Below, in pieces: positions 22,945-31,222 of a stretch of 64,000 bases of DNA. The notes beneath the pieces are model-generated. The model searched no databases and was not told where the DNA came from. It was given only the letters and a program-made list of their open reading frames with translations. The stretch comes from an uncultured Clostridia bacterium (GTDB taxonomy: Bacteria > Bacillota > Clostridia > Christensenellales > Borkfalkiaceae): NCBI GenBank assembly GCA_934254725.1, contig CAKQLR010000002.1:1-64000 (forward strand), read 5' to 3'. The position numbers were made by a program, and so were the translations under genes. Position 1 is the first letter of the stretch, and each line of letters opens with the position of its first letter.

Positions 22945-24153
22945 ATGAACATAAGAAACAATTATAAATTTACAGTACTCGCGAGTTACCTCGGATACAT
23001 AGTGCAGGGCATTATTCTATCCTTCCTTCCGCTGCTGTACGTTCAGTTCAATGCGGAGTTCTCCGTTTCGTACGATAAGATTTCAATAATAATAACGATA
23101 ACGTTTTTGCTTCAGCTTTTAATAGACGTGTTCGCCGCGAACTTCGTGGATAAAATAGGGTACAGAAAATGCCTTGTTGCTTCAAGCATTTTTGCAATTA
23201 TAGGGCTTTCGTCGCTCAGCTTTCTGCCTTACGTTATGGATCCGTTCGCGGGGATTATAATCTCCACGTTTTTCTATTCCACCGGGTGCGGACTGATAGA
23301 AGTTCTCGTAAGCCCGCTTATAGAATCCTGCCCCACAAAAAACAAATCGGCGCATATGTGCCTTTTGCATTCGTTTTATTGCTGGGGATTGCTGTTTACT
23401 GTGCTTGTTTCCACGGCTTTCTTCGCGTTGTTCGGTATAGGAAACTGGCGGTGGCTTGCCCTCGGCTGGGCGATTATTCCCCTGGTTAACATATTTCTTT
23501 TCCTCATCTGCCCTATTTACATCAATAACGAGGAAGGCGAAACCGTTCCCGCGCGCAAGCTTATAAAAAACAAGCGGGTATGGCTTTTTATTCTTTTGAT
23601 GTGCCTCGGCGGCTGTTCGGAAGTAGCTATAAGCCAGTGGCTTTCCGTCTTTGTGGAAACCGGGCTGAACATACCTAAAGACTATTGCGACCTGCTCGGC
23701 ACATGCGTTTTTGCCGCGTGCATGGGCGTTTCGAGGGTGGGCTTCGGCTTGCTCTCAAATAAAATAAAGTTGGAAAAGCTGTTAACGATTGCGGCGTTCG
23801 CCACGGTGATAGGATACCTCATGATAGGGCTTTCTCCCGTCGCCTGGGTAAGTATTGCCGGGTGCGCTTTATGCGGTTTCTCAACGGCTGTTCTCTGGCC
23901 TGCTACGCTCAGTTTCGGCGCAAAATCTCTCCCCGAAGGGGGAACTTCCCTTTTCGGCTTTATGGCTTTGGGCGGCGACATGGGCTGTCTTATAGGCCCT
24001 GCGATCGTCGGCTTTATTGCGGACAGGTCAACCATTAACACTGGCATTTTAAGCGGCATAGGCTTCCCCCTTGCGCTGCTCGTCATATATTTGATTATAA
24101 CGATAAAGAACTCCGCAAAGGAACAAAACGGCGGTCTGCCTATCGAAAGGTAA
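22945..24153 (+). CDS. major facilitator superfamily transporter
   Basis: 402 residues with 12 hydrophobic segments. N-terminal half has the MFS loop after TM2 (DVFAANFVDKIGYRKCLVAS); the second half repeats the pattern (ACMGVSRVGFGLLSNKIKLEKL). SFGAKSLPEGGTSLFGFMALGGDMGCLIGP resembles the sugar/fucose-permease-like branch of MFS. Cytoplasmic membrane; substrate unknown. No Shine-Dalgarno before ATG 22945: a TATAAC at 22934-22939 lies 5 bases upstream, so the message may be leaderless, though no good -35 was seen. Confidence 0.88.
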   Translation: MNIRNNYKFTVLASYLGYIVQGIILSFLPLLYVQFNAEFSVSYDKISIIITITFLLQLLIDVFAANFVDKIGYRKCLVASSIFAIIGLSSLSFLPYVMDPFAGIIISTFFYSTGCGLIEVLVSPLIESCPTKNKSAHMCLLHSFYCWGLLFTVLVSTAFFALFGIGNWRWLALGWAIIPLVNIFLFLICPIYINNEEGETVPARKLIKNKRVWLFILLMCLGGCSEVAISQWLSVFVETGLNIPKDYCDLLGTCVFAACMGVSRVGFGLLSNKIKLEKLLTIAAFATVIGYLMIGLSPVAWVSIAGCALCGFSTAVLWPATLSFGAKSLPEGGTSLFGFMALGGDMGCLIGPAIVGFIADRSTINTGILSGIGFPLALLVIYLIITIKNSAKEQNGGLPIER

Positions 24154-24229
24154 TCGCTTAAAAGTTAAAAAACGGCTTAAAACGCGCATTAACTGGCAAT
24201 TTTAAAAAAGTAAAAGCAGGTAAACGAAT

Positions 24230-24904
24230 ATGCGAATGAGAAGAAAACGTCATCTCGGCGAAAGACTGAATAACGCGAAAAGACTTCTGTACGTAGAGGG
24301 CGACGACTTTTTTTACAGAAAAGAGGAGGACCGTTTCCATATAATAAATCCGGAAGAAACTTTCGGCAACGCAAACCCTGTTGAGCTTGAAATAGGTTGT
24401 GGCAAAGGCGGGTTTATAATAGAAACGGCAAAGCGTAACCCTTCCGTTAACTACATTGCGGCGGAAAAAATAAGCAACGTGATAGTCAGCGCGCTTGAAA
24501 ACGCGGAGAAAGAAGGCGCGGATAACGTTCGGTTTTTAAACTGCGACGCACGCAATCTGTCGTATTTTTTCGACAAACCGTTTGCAAGACGCATATATCT
24601 GAATTTCTCTACGCCGTACCCTCAGAAGGGCAGCGCGGGCAAAAGGCTTTCCAATCCCCGCTTCATTGCCGTTTACGATAAAATTCTGCTTCCGTTCGGC
24701 GAAGTTAAAATGAAAACGGACAACGAGCTTTTGTTCGAGTATTCCATAGAAAGCTTTTCTTCTTGCGGGTATTTAATAAAAAACGTCACGACGGATCTTC
24801 ATAACAGCCCTCTTTCGGAAGGGAACGTAGTAACCGAATACGAAAAATCCTTTACGGACAAGGGCTTACCTATTTTTTCATTTACCGCCGTAAAACGCGG
24901 ATAA
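24230..24904 (+). CDS. trmB: tRNA (guanine-N7-)-methyltransferase
   Basis: 224 residues. SAM-binding motif VELEIGCGKGGFIIETAKRNP, then YIAAEKISNVIVSAL (usual acidic residue of the SAM ribose), IYLNFSTPYPQKGSAGKRLSNPRF (family motif LNFSDPWPK with T and Y substitutions) and the C-terminal TEYEKSFTDKGLPIFSF. Methylates G46 in the variable loop of tRNAs. Followed 24 bp downstream by a YggS-family gene. ATG 24230 follows CAGGTAAAC. Confidence 0.95.
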   Translation: MRMRRKRHLGERLNNAKRLLYVEGDDFFYRKEEDRFHIINPEETFGNANPVELEIGCGKGGFIIETAKRNPSVNYIAAEKISNVIVSALENAEKEGADNVRFLNCDARNLSYFFDKPFARRIYLNFSTPYPQKGSAGKRLSNPRFIAVYDKILLPFGEVKMKTDNELLFEYSIESFSSCGYLIKNVTTDLHNSPLSEGNVVTEYEKSFTDKGLPIFSFTAVKRG

Positions 24905-24928
24905 AACGCTTTTTTTGGGGAAATCGAC

Positions 24929-25603
24929 ATGGTGGATATCAAGGGTAATATCGAAAAAGTTTTCAGTTATCTGAGCAGCGAAGAACATCGGCTCGGAAGA
25001 AAAATTACGCTTGTCGGCGCGACGAAAACGCGCACCGCCGACGAGATAAACTACGCCGTGAGCCTGGGGCTTAAAATCGTAGGCGAAAACAAACCGCAGG
25101 AACTCAGAGATAAATACGATTTTATAACTAAAGACGCTGAAATTCACTTAATCGGGCATCTTCAAAAAAATAAAATAAAGTATGTCGTCGGCAAGGCTTC
25201 GCTTATACAGTCGTGCGACGAGCTGTCTCTTGCCGAAGAAATAAACGAATACGCAAAAAAGCTCGGCATTATTCAGAACGCGCTTATAGAATACAAAGTT
25301 TCGGACGAAGAATCTAAACACGGCTTCTCCGAAGAGGAAATATTTCGTTCGGCAAAAAAGTTGAAAAACCTTGAAAACGTGCGATTTAAGGGATTTATGA
25401 CCGTTTTACCGAAATGCGGAACCGAAGAAGAACTTCGGCTGTACTGCAAAAAAGCCCAAGACGTGTATAACAGGGTTAAATGTCTTTTCGGGGAAGATTT
25501 CGGAATTTTCTCCATGGGAATGACTGAGGATTATAAAATAGCTCTTGAATACGGCTCGAACATGGTAAGGCTCGGGCGGGCGATATTCGGCGAAAGGCAG
25601 TAA
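24929..25603 (+). CDS. YggS family pyridoxal phosphate homeostasis protein
   Basis: 224 residues, alanine-racemase-like TIM barrel without the C-terminal racemase domain. The PLP lysine is in ITLVGATKTRTADEI (about residue 33; the usual sequence is VSKT). Other family motifs: KIVGENKPQELRDK, IHLIGHLQKNKIKYV and the signature FSMGMTEDYKIALEYGSNMVRLGRAIFG. Buffers intracellular PLP and amino-acid pools; no catalytic activity is known. In many Bacillota it sits beside sepF; that is not the case here. A terminator follows at 25608. Confidence 0.93.
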   Translation: MVDIKGNIEKVFSYLSSEEHRLGRKITLVGATKTRTADEINYAVSLGLKIVGENKPQELRDKYDFITKDAEIHLIGHLQKNKIKYVVGKASLIQSCDELSLAEEINEYAKKLGIIQNALIEYKVSDEESKHGFSEEEIFRSAKKLKNLENVRFKGFMTVLPKCGTEEELRLYCKKAQDVYNRVKCLFGEDFGIFSMGMTEDYKIALEYGSNMVRLGRAIFGERQ

Positions 25604-25607
25604 ACAG

Positions 25608-25634
25608 AAAAGACCGGCAAACGGTCTTTTTTTT
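25608..25634 (+). terminator. terminator after the YggS gene
   Basis: Perfect 9-bp stem AAAAGACCG / CGGTCTTTT, loop GCAAA, then a T tract. Confidence 0.88.
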
Positions 25635-25730
25635 ATGCCCGTTCTCTTCGGGTTTTTCCCTCACTCTCCCCCGCGGCACAACAAGATCTCCTTCACGGAC
25701 GACAAAAAAATTACCTACTCACCCGTCTCA

Positions 25731-25760
25731 ACATAATAACGACGCGACCGAGCATATAAT
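25731..25760 (+). promoter_or_regulatory. candidate sigma-E (sporulation) promoter of yqfC-yqfD
   Basis: ACATAAT (25731-25737), 15-bp spacer, CATATAAT (25753-25760), close to the sigma-E pattern of an ATA-centred -35 and CATAnnnT -10. yqfC is sigma-E controlled in Bacillus, which supports the reading. A sigma-A reading of TATAAT lacks a -35 box. Confidence 0.5.
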
Positions 25761-25779
25761 AGACGGAGGTGATTTATTT

Positions 25780-26025
25780 ATGCCTATCGGTGAGTTTACG
25801 GAGCTTGTGCCCGGGGATTTTCGTTACGTTTGCTATTCGGGTACCTGCATTTACTTTGAGGGAATAAAATCGGTAAAAAGTTTTTCTTTGGAAAAGGTAA
25901 GTTTGTCTGCCAAAAAGGCAATCATTACGATAAACGGGCAGGGGCTTTATATTGAAAAATTTCTGTCCGGCGACGCCGTCGTAAGGGGTAAAATTTCTTC
26001 CGTGGAGGTGTTGCGTCTGAAATGA
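25780..26025 (+). CDS. yqfC: YabP/YqfC family sporulation protein
   Basis: 81 residues. YabP/YqfC fold: GDFRYVCYSGTCIYFEGIKSVKSFSLEKVSLSAKKAIITINGQGLYIEKF...VRGKISSVEVLR. Small beta-rich protein made in the mother cell during sporulation; biochemical role unknown. ATG 25780 follows GGAGGTG. Its stop overlaps the start of yqfD (ATGA), a fixed pair in spore formers. Presence of the pair argues that the organism sporulates or did so recently. Confidence 0.9.
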   Translation: MPIGEFTELVPGDFRYVCYSGTCIYFEGIKSVKSFSLEKVSLSAKKAIITINGQGLYIEKFLSGDAVVRGKISSVEVLRLK

Positions 26026-27053
26026 AATTTTTGCTTAAAGAAAATCTTTTAACGTGTACTTTTTCGGTAATCGGCAAAAACGCGGGGGCGTTCGTCAGCC
26101 TCGTTTCGAGGAACGGCGTGCGAGTGCTGAAAGTGAAAAAAAACGAAGATACGGAAAAGCGTTTTTTCTTAAGAAGAACAAAAAATTTTCCCGAAAACGA
26201 AAAAAAACCGCAAACTAACCGAATTACCCTTACAATACCTTATACCGACAGCGAAAAACTTTTTGCAATTTGCAAAGAAATGTGTTATAATGTAGACGGT
26301 GCGGAATATAAAAAATATTCCGCTGCCGCTTATACAATAAAAAAACTGAACGTAGGCGGGGCTTTAAAACCTTTGTTTTTTCTGAAAAACAGGCTCGGTC
26401 TGCTTTTCGGTACGCTCATATTCATTGCGTTTGCGTTATTCTTAAACGGCAGGCTGCTCGGCGTTTCGCTTACGGGCGTGCCTTACGAGTACCGCAGCGC
26501 GGTGTCCCTTTCGCTGAAAGCGAACGGCATAACGGATTTTGCGGACATATCCCGGGTAGATCTGAACGAACTTTCCGAAACCGTTCTGACCGACGTAAAA
26601 GGCTTAGGCTTCGTAACCGCGAAAAAACGGGGAAGTTTTCTTTACCTTTCCGCTATAAAAAGAACGGGCGAAGAATTAAACGCTTCCGTTAAACCCATCA
26701 CCTCCCCCGTAGACGGAGAAATACTTTCGATAAACGTTTTAAGGGGTACGGGCGCAAAGATTGCGGGCGACGCGATTAAAAAGGGCGACGTGCTTGTAAA
26801 CCCGAACTTTACCGCGGGCGAACAAATTTTTTCCGTCACGCCCAAGGCTGAAATAGAGATAAAGACCGAACGGGTTTTTACTTATAATTTATCCTCGGAC
26901 AGCGAGACATACGTCAACGCGGCAAAAGCCGTTTCGCTTGAAAAGTGTCGTTTTTCACGCGTTTTAGACTGTATAGCGACTTCTGAGGAATCCGAAAACG
27001 GATACAAAATCACAGTAAGAATTATTTATGTTTACTTTATAGGAGGAACTTAA
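26022..27053 (+). CDS. yqfD: sporulation protein YqfD
   Basis: 343 residues. N-terminal cytoplasmic domain of about 115 residues (LTCTFSVIGKNAGAFVSLVSRNGVRV), one TM at about 120-142 (LLFGTLIFIAFALFLNGRLL), and an extracytoplasmic C-terminal domain (GAKIAGDAIKKGDVLVNP...EQIFSVTPKAEIEIKTERV) containing a hammerhead-like capping strand. Length and layout agree with YqfD of Bacillus. Overlaps yqfC by 4 bp and ends directly at the TTG start of phoH. Usually sigma-E dependent; molecular role unclear. Confidence 0.92.
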   Translation: MKFLLKENLLTCTFSVIGKNAGAFVSLVSRNGVRVLKVKKNEDTEKRFFLRRTKNFPENEKKPQTNRITLTIPYTDSEKLFAICKEMCYNVDGAEYKKYSAAAYTIKKLNVGGALKPLFFLKNRLGLLFGTLIFIAFALFLNGRLLGVSLTGVPYEYRSAVSLSLKANGITDFADISRVDLNELSETVLTDVKGLGFVTAKKRGSFLYLSAIKRTGEELNASVKPITSPVDGEILSINVLRGTGAKIAGDAIKKGDVLVNPNFTAGEQIFSVTPKAEIEIKTERVFTYNLSSDSETYVNAAKAVSLEKCRFSRVLDCIATSEESENGYKITVRIIYVYFIGGT

Positions 27054-28034
27054 TTGCAAAGCGCAACATATACCGTTTCGTGTAAAACGGTGGACAGGCT
27101 TTCAAAGCTTCTCGGTATATACGATGAAAATCTCAACCTTGTAACGAGGGAACTCGGGGTTTCTGCATTTACCGAAAATACCGACATCGTAATCACGGGA
27201 GAGCAAAAAAACGCGGAGCTGTGCTCGGTGGTGTTAAATAAGCTTCTGGATATAATTTCTTCGGGCGAGCCACTCGATAAAACGCGGATAGTCTACTGCA
27301 TCGAAATGGCGCGCGAAGGCAATACCGACGGTATAGAGAAAATTATGAGCGGCGTGGTTGCCGTTACCTCCAGGGGAAAGCAAATCAAATGCAAAACCCT
27401 CGGGCAGAAGAAATACGTGGAGGCTATCAAAAAGAACTCCGTTGTATTCGGTGTAGGTCCCGCGGGTACGGGCAAAACATATCTTGCGGTTGCTCTTGCA
27501 GTCACTTCTTACAAGGCTCACGAGGTGGAAAAAATAATTCTTACCCGCCCGGCGGTTGAAGCGGGCGAAAAGCTCGGCTTTCTTCCCGGCGATTTGCAGA
27601 CTAAAGTTGACCCCTATCTTCGCCCGTTATACGACGCCCTTCAGGAAATGTTCGGGCTTGAAATGTATGCGAAGCTCATGGAAAAGGGCGTTATAGAGAT
27701 TGCCCCTCTCGCTTATATGCGCGGGCGCACCCTTTCCAACTCGTTCATCATTCTGGACGAGGCGCAGAACACAACAAAAGAACAGATGAAAATGTTCCTT
27801 ACCCGTATGGGCGAAAACAGTAAAATGGTCATCACGGGCGACGTTACGCAAATAGACCTACCCGAAGGTAAAAAAAGCGGACTTATACACGCCGTGAATA
27901 TTTTGAAAAACATCGAAGGGCTGGAAACGATCGTTCTTACACACAAAGACGTTGTTCGTCACGCCCTCGTTATGGAGATCATCAAGGCTTACGAAAAAGC
28001 CGAAAAGAAAAAGGATAATACTTCGGAAAAGTAA
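27054..28034 (+). CDS. phoH: PhoH-like P-loop ATPase
   Basis: 326 residues from a TTG start at 27054 with AGGAGGAAC upstream, immediately after the yqfD stop. N-terminal KH-like region (LGIYDENLNLVTRELGVS...DIVITGEQ), then the PhoH domain: Walker A GPAGTGKTYLAV, Walker B FIILDEAQNTTKEQMK and the sensor MVITGDVTQIDLP. Implicated in RNA metabolism next to YbeY and Era; the exact activity (ATPase, perhaps RNA helicase) is from family knowledge. The end of the gene is inside a tandem hairpin repeat. Confidence 0.95.
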   Translation: MQSATYTVSCKTVDRLSKLLGIYDENLNLVTRELGVSAFTENTDIVITGEQKNAELCSVVLNKLLDIISSGEPLDKTRIVYCIEMAREGNTDGIEKIMSGVVAVTSRGKQIKCKTLGQKKYVEAIKKNSVVFGVGPAGTGKTYLAVALAVTSYKAHEVEKIILTRPAVEAGEKLGFLPGDLQTKVDPYLRPLYDALQEMFGLEMYAKLMEKGVIEIAPLAYMRGRTLSNSFIILDEAQNTTKEQMKMFLTRMGENSKMVITGDVTQIDLPEGKKSGLIHAVNILKNIEGLETIVLTHKDVVRHALVMEIIKAYEKAEKKKDNTSEK

Positions 28035-28131
28035 AGTCTCGGCTCAGGTAAAAGAAGCCGAGAAAAGGAAAACCAATACTTCCGAAAACATAATCTCGGC
28101 TTAGGTAAAAGAAGCCGGGGAAAATAATACA
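28017..28131 (+). repeat. tandem hairpin duplication spanning the phoH stop codon
   Basis: Two imperfect 58-bp units (28017-28074 and 28075-about 28131), each starting AATACTTC-GAAAA and holding a stem-loop: CTCGGCT-loop-AGCCGAG. In unit 2 the stem changed to CTCGGCT / AGCCGGG, still pairable with a G-U. The loop sequence AGGTAAAAGA is conserved. No T tract follows, so these are not terminators. Unit 1 includes the last codons of phoH. The 156-bp gap to pgpH contains nothing else apart from the pgpH ribosome binding site. Confidence 0.8.
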
Positions 28132-28190
28132 GAATAAACTATTGCAGAGGCAACTTACTGTAGCGGCTTGCCGCGACGGAGGAATACCAA

Positions 28191-29681
28191 ATGTACTTTC
28201 AATCGAAAAAAATTTCCCCTTGGACGGGAAAGGATTACGCGAGAATAATAATATATTTTTTGGCGAATTACGTTTTGCTCGGCGGGCTTTTCGTTCTGGC
28301 AATCTTTTTCAACTGTGACGTATCCGCCGAAAAATTCAGAAATTATTTCAGCAACGGAAACGGTTCCAACAACCTTTTATACCTTATGATCGCGGCGTTT
28401 CTTATACTCGTCGTTCTGTTTTTATTCTTCTTTTTCGAGGACAGAGATTTTATAAAACAGCCTAAAAACGTGGTAATGATGTTCACAATCATATACGTTT
28501 CGCTGATAATTTCCTACTGCATAGGCAAATGGGGCAGCATTTACGCCCGTCCTATAGCTCTGTGCGCGCTACTCTCGCTGCTTTTAATAAACAGACAATC
28601 GGCTATTTTTATGAACATTACCATGTGTATGTTAATGTTCCTGCTCGACAAATACACGGGCGCGACCTACCTTCAGCGTTACGCCAACGCGGAATTTTCC
28701 GCCCTGCTCATAGGTTTCAGCGCGGGACTTATAGGTATATACCTCGTCAGTGCGGTCAACTCCCGCATCAAGGTATTCTTTATGGGCTTCGTTATTTCGG
28801 TGCCTATTATAATCAGTATGTTCGTCCTCGAGGGAATGAACCTTAGGCAGATACCCGAAACGATCCTCACGGGGGTAAGTTCGGGCATACTTTCCGTTTC
28901 TTTCGAAATGGTGCTCCTACCCTTGTTCGAGCTGCTGTTCAACGCCATGACCGATTACAGGCTGAGCGAACTTACCGACCACAAGAACAAGCTTTTAAAG
29001 AAGCTTATGGAGTTTGCGCCGGGCACATTCAACCATTCGCTTATAGTTGCGAATTTGGCGGAATCGTGCGCGTCCGCAATAGGCGAAAGCCCGCAGATAG
29101 CCCGTGCCGCGGCATACTATCACGATATAGGTAAAATGCCGAATCCCGCCTTTTTCACGGAAAATCAGCAGGGTTCCAGCCCGCATGACGAATACCCGCC
29201 GGAACTCTCCGCAAAGGTTATCATCAAACATACTTCCGAAGGAAAGAACATTTTAACTAAAAACAGGCTTCCGAAAATAATAGCGGATATAGCGGTAGAA
29301 CATCACGGCACGATGCCCGTGAGATACTTCTACGTGAAGGCTTCCAAAATGACGGACGGAGAACTGGATATAAAGGATTTCTCCTACCCCGGACCGAAAC
29401 CGCAGAGCAAAATTGCGGCTATAATCATGATTGCCGATGGGTGCGAAGCGAAAGTAAGAACGCTTAAAGACAGATCGCACGCAAACGTTGACAGGGCAAT
29501 AAAAGAGATTATCGAGGAAAGAATGGATATGGAACAATTCACCGATTGCGACATTACCCTTCGCGACCTCGACATCATAAGAAACACGCTGGTCAACACG
29601 TTGGCGGGCGTATATCACGACAGAGTAGTTTACCCGAAACTTAAACTCGGACAGAAAGACAAACAAAAAGTAAACGAATAA
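28191..29681 (+). CDS. pgpH: PgpH-type c-di-AMP phosphodiesterase lacking the extracellular 7TMR-HDED domain
   Basis: 496 residues; the usual YqfF/PgpH has about 710. TM1 (YFLANYVLLGGLFVLAIFF) is followed directly by six more TM segments (about residues 60-255), without the roughly 250-residue extracytoplasmic HDED sensor that normally sits between TM1 and TM2. The cytoplasmic HD domain is complete: APGTFNHSLIVANLAE, AAYYHDIGKMPNP with H311-D312, IIKHTSEGKN, AVEHHGTMPVRYFY and IADGCEAKVR. It should hydrolyse c-di-AMP. Position between phoH and ybeY is standard. ATG 28191 follows GGAGG. Loss of the sensor implies constitutive or differently controlled activity. Confidence 0.92.
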   Translation: MYFQSKKISPWTGKDYARIIIYFLANYVLLGGLFVLAIFFNCDVSAEKFRNYFSNGNGSNNLLYLMIAAFLILVVLFLFFFFEDRDFIKQPKNVVMMFTIIYVSLIISYCIGKWGSIYARPIALCALLSLLLINRQSAIFMNITMCMLMFLLDKYTGATYLQRYANAEFSALLIGFSAGLIGIYLVSAVNSRIKVFFMGFVISVPIIISMFVLEGMNLRQIPETILTGVSSGILSVSFEMVLLPLFELLFNAMTDYRLSELTDHKNKLLKKLMEFAPGTFNHSLIVANLAESCASAIGESPQIARAAAYYHDIGKMPNPAFFTENQQGSSPHDEYPPELSAKVIIKHTSEGKNILTKNRLPKIIADIAVEHHGTMPVRYFYVKASKMTDGELDIKDFSYPGPKPQSKIAAIIMIADGCEAKVRTLKDRSHANVDRAIKEIIEERMDMEQFTDCDITLRDLDIIRNTLVNTLAGVYHDRVVYPKLKLGQKDKQKVNE

Positions 29682-29717
29682 CTCCGGGACGCGCGAGGAA
29701 ACTATTCAAAGGATTTT

Positions 29718-30221
29718 ATGGGAAACAAAAGCACCGCAAAAAACAAAAAAATCGGTCTTAAGATTATCGCCGAAGAAAAGAATTTAGCTAATTTCGAAGC
29801 TTTAGCGGACGCCGTTTACGAAACTCTGGAACAGACGGACAAGCTTTCCGCCGAAGTGGAATTCGTAAACGAGGAAGAAATCGCAGACCTTAACAAAAGG
29901 CTCAGGAACGTTAACGGGGTTACGGACGTTTTATCATTCCCCTCTCTCGACGGTATTCGCGGAAAGATTATTAAAAAGAAGAACTTCCCGTTCGACGTGG
30001 ACGGAGGCAGAGTTTTTATAGGCTCGATAGCCGTTTGCGTAAAGCGAGCGAAAGAACAAGCCGCGGAGTACGGACACAGCGAGAAAAGAGAGTTTACATA
30101 CCTCATCTGCCACGGGCTTCTTCACCTTTTCGGCTACGACCATATGACCGATGAGGACAAAACAGAAATGCGCGCTCTGGAAGAAAAGATTATGAACGCT
30201 GTAAACGTGACGAGGGACTGA
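29718..30221 (+). CDS. ybeY: endoribonuclease YbeY
   Basis: 167 residues. Zinc site HGLLHLFGYDH (H-x3-H-x5-H) near residue 131, preceded by RNVNGVTDVLSFP and GSIAVCVKRA. Single-strand endoribonuclease for 16S rRNA 3' maturation and ribosome quality control, with Era as partner. An N-terminal stretch of about 15 basic residues precedes the fold. ATG 29718 follows AAAGGA. Only one base separates its stop from the era start; dgkA and cdd, which lie between them in Bacillus, are absent. Confidence 0.96.
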   Translation: MGNKSTAKNKKIGLKIIAEEKNLANFEALADAVYETLEQTDKLSAEVEFVNEEEIADLNKRLRNVNGVTDVLSFPSLDGIRGKIIKKKNFPFDVDGGRVFIGSIAVCVKRAKEQAAEYGHSEKREFTYLICHGLLHLFGYDHMTDEDKTEMRALEEKIMNAVNVTRD

Positions 30222-30222
30222 A

Positions 30223-31116
30223 ATGAGAAGCGGTACTGTAGCCGTAATAGGCAGGGCAAACGCGGGTAAATCCACCCTTATAAACGTGATTGTAGGCGAA
30301 AAAATAGCTATAGTTTCGCCTAAGCCGCAAACTACAAGAGAGAGAATACTCGGCATTCTTACGACGGAAAACTACCAGATAGTTTTTGAAGATACGCCGG
30401 GAATTTACAAAGCAAAAAACAGACTTAACGATTTTATGCAACGGCAGACGACCGACACGGCGAAAGACGTTGACCTTATTCTGTTCGTCATAGACGGGCA
30501 CGAAGGCGTTAAGGAAGACGACATACAAACCCTTTCCTCTTATTCCGGAACGGCGGAAAAAACGGGAACAAAACTCCTTATAGCGTTCACAAAAACGGAC
30601 ATAATGCCAAAGGAGAAAATCCCTGCGGAATTGGTTAAGTTCGCCGATATCAAGTGCGAGGGCGTTATACCCGTTTCCGCACGCAAGGGCAAGAACATTA
30701 AAGCGCTGACCGAAAAAATAGTGTCGCTTCTTCCCGAGGGCGAGAAGATTTTCGAGGAAGACATAGTTTCGGATAAATCCGAAAAGTTTATGCTTAAAGA
30801 AATCATGCGCGAAAAACTTCTTCTTAAGTTCGACAAGGAAATCCCCCACGGCGTGGCTATCGTGCTTAACGAATACAAAATCCGCCCGTCGGGCACTGCG
30901 GAAGTCAACCTCGATATAATCTGCGAGAAGCAGAACCACAAAGCCATTCTCATCGGCAAGCAAGGCGCTGCGCTTAAAGAGGTAAGCTCCTTTGCCCGTG
31001 AAGGTATGGAAAAATTCCTCGGCAGAAAAGTGTTCCTGACCGTATTCGTAAAGGTTAAAGAAAACTGGCGCGACAACCCTGCACTGCTGAGCGAATTCGG
31101 GTACAAGGAACAGTAA
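30223..31116 (+). CDS. era: GTPase Era
   Basis: 297 residues. G1 GRANAGKSTLIN (commonly GRPNVGKS), G2 PQTTRERI, G3 EDTPGIYKAKNRL, G4 TKTD, then the KH RNA-binding domain (PSGTAEVNLDIICEKQNHKAILIGKQGAALKEVSSFAREGMEKFL). Binds the 3' end of 16S rRNA during small-subunit assembly. Translationally coupled to ybeY. A possible weak terminator (GCCG / CGGC, then GTTTTT) lies at 31122-31158. Confidence 0.97.
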   Translation: MRSGTVAVIGRANAGKSTLINVIVGEKIAIVSPKPQTTRERILGILTTENYQIVFEDTPGIYKAKNRLNDFMQRQTTDTAKDVDLILFVIDGHEGVKEDDIQTLSSYSGTAEKTGTKLLIAFTKTDIMPKEKIPAELVKFADIKCEGVIPVSARKGKNIKALTEKIVSLLPEGEKIFEEDIVSDKSEKFMLKEIMREKLLLKFDKEIPHGVAIVLNEYKIRPSGTAEVNLDIICEKQNHKAILIGKQGAALKEVSSFAREGMEKFLGRKVFLTVFVKVKENWRDNPALLSEFGYKEQ

Positions 31117-31222
31117 AAAACAAAAAGCCGCGTATATCGCACGTTATCGGCGTGTTTTTATAAAACATCGCAGCGTGAAACACAAAGAAAAATTAACTCT
31201 AAGACATACAAAGAGGTTATAT

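Noticed and set aside
28035..28066. CTCAGGTAAAAG string resembling a glycine riboswitch core
   Set aside because: Only this loop is similar; the CCGAAGGGGCAAA-type elements and the two-aptamer layout are missing, and the string is part of a simple duplicated hairpin inside and after phoH.
31117..31222. T-box leader before alaS
   Set aside because: No AGGGTGGNACCGCG-like box and too little space (about 100 bp) between era and alaS.
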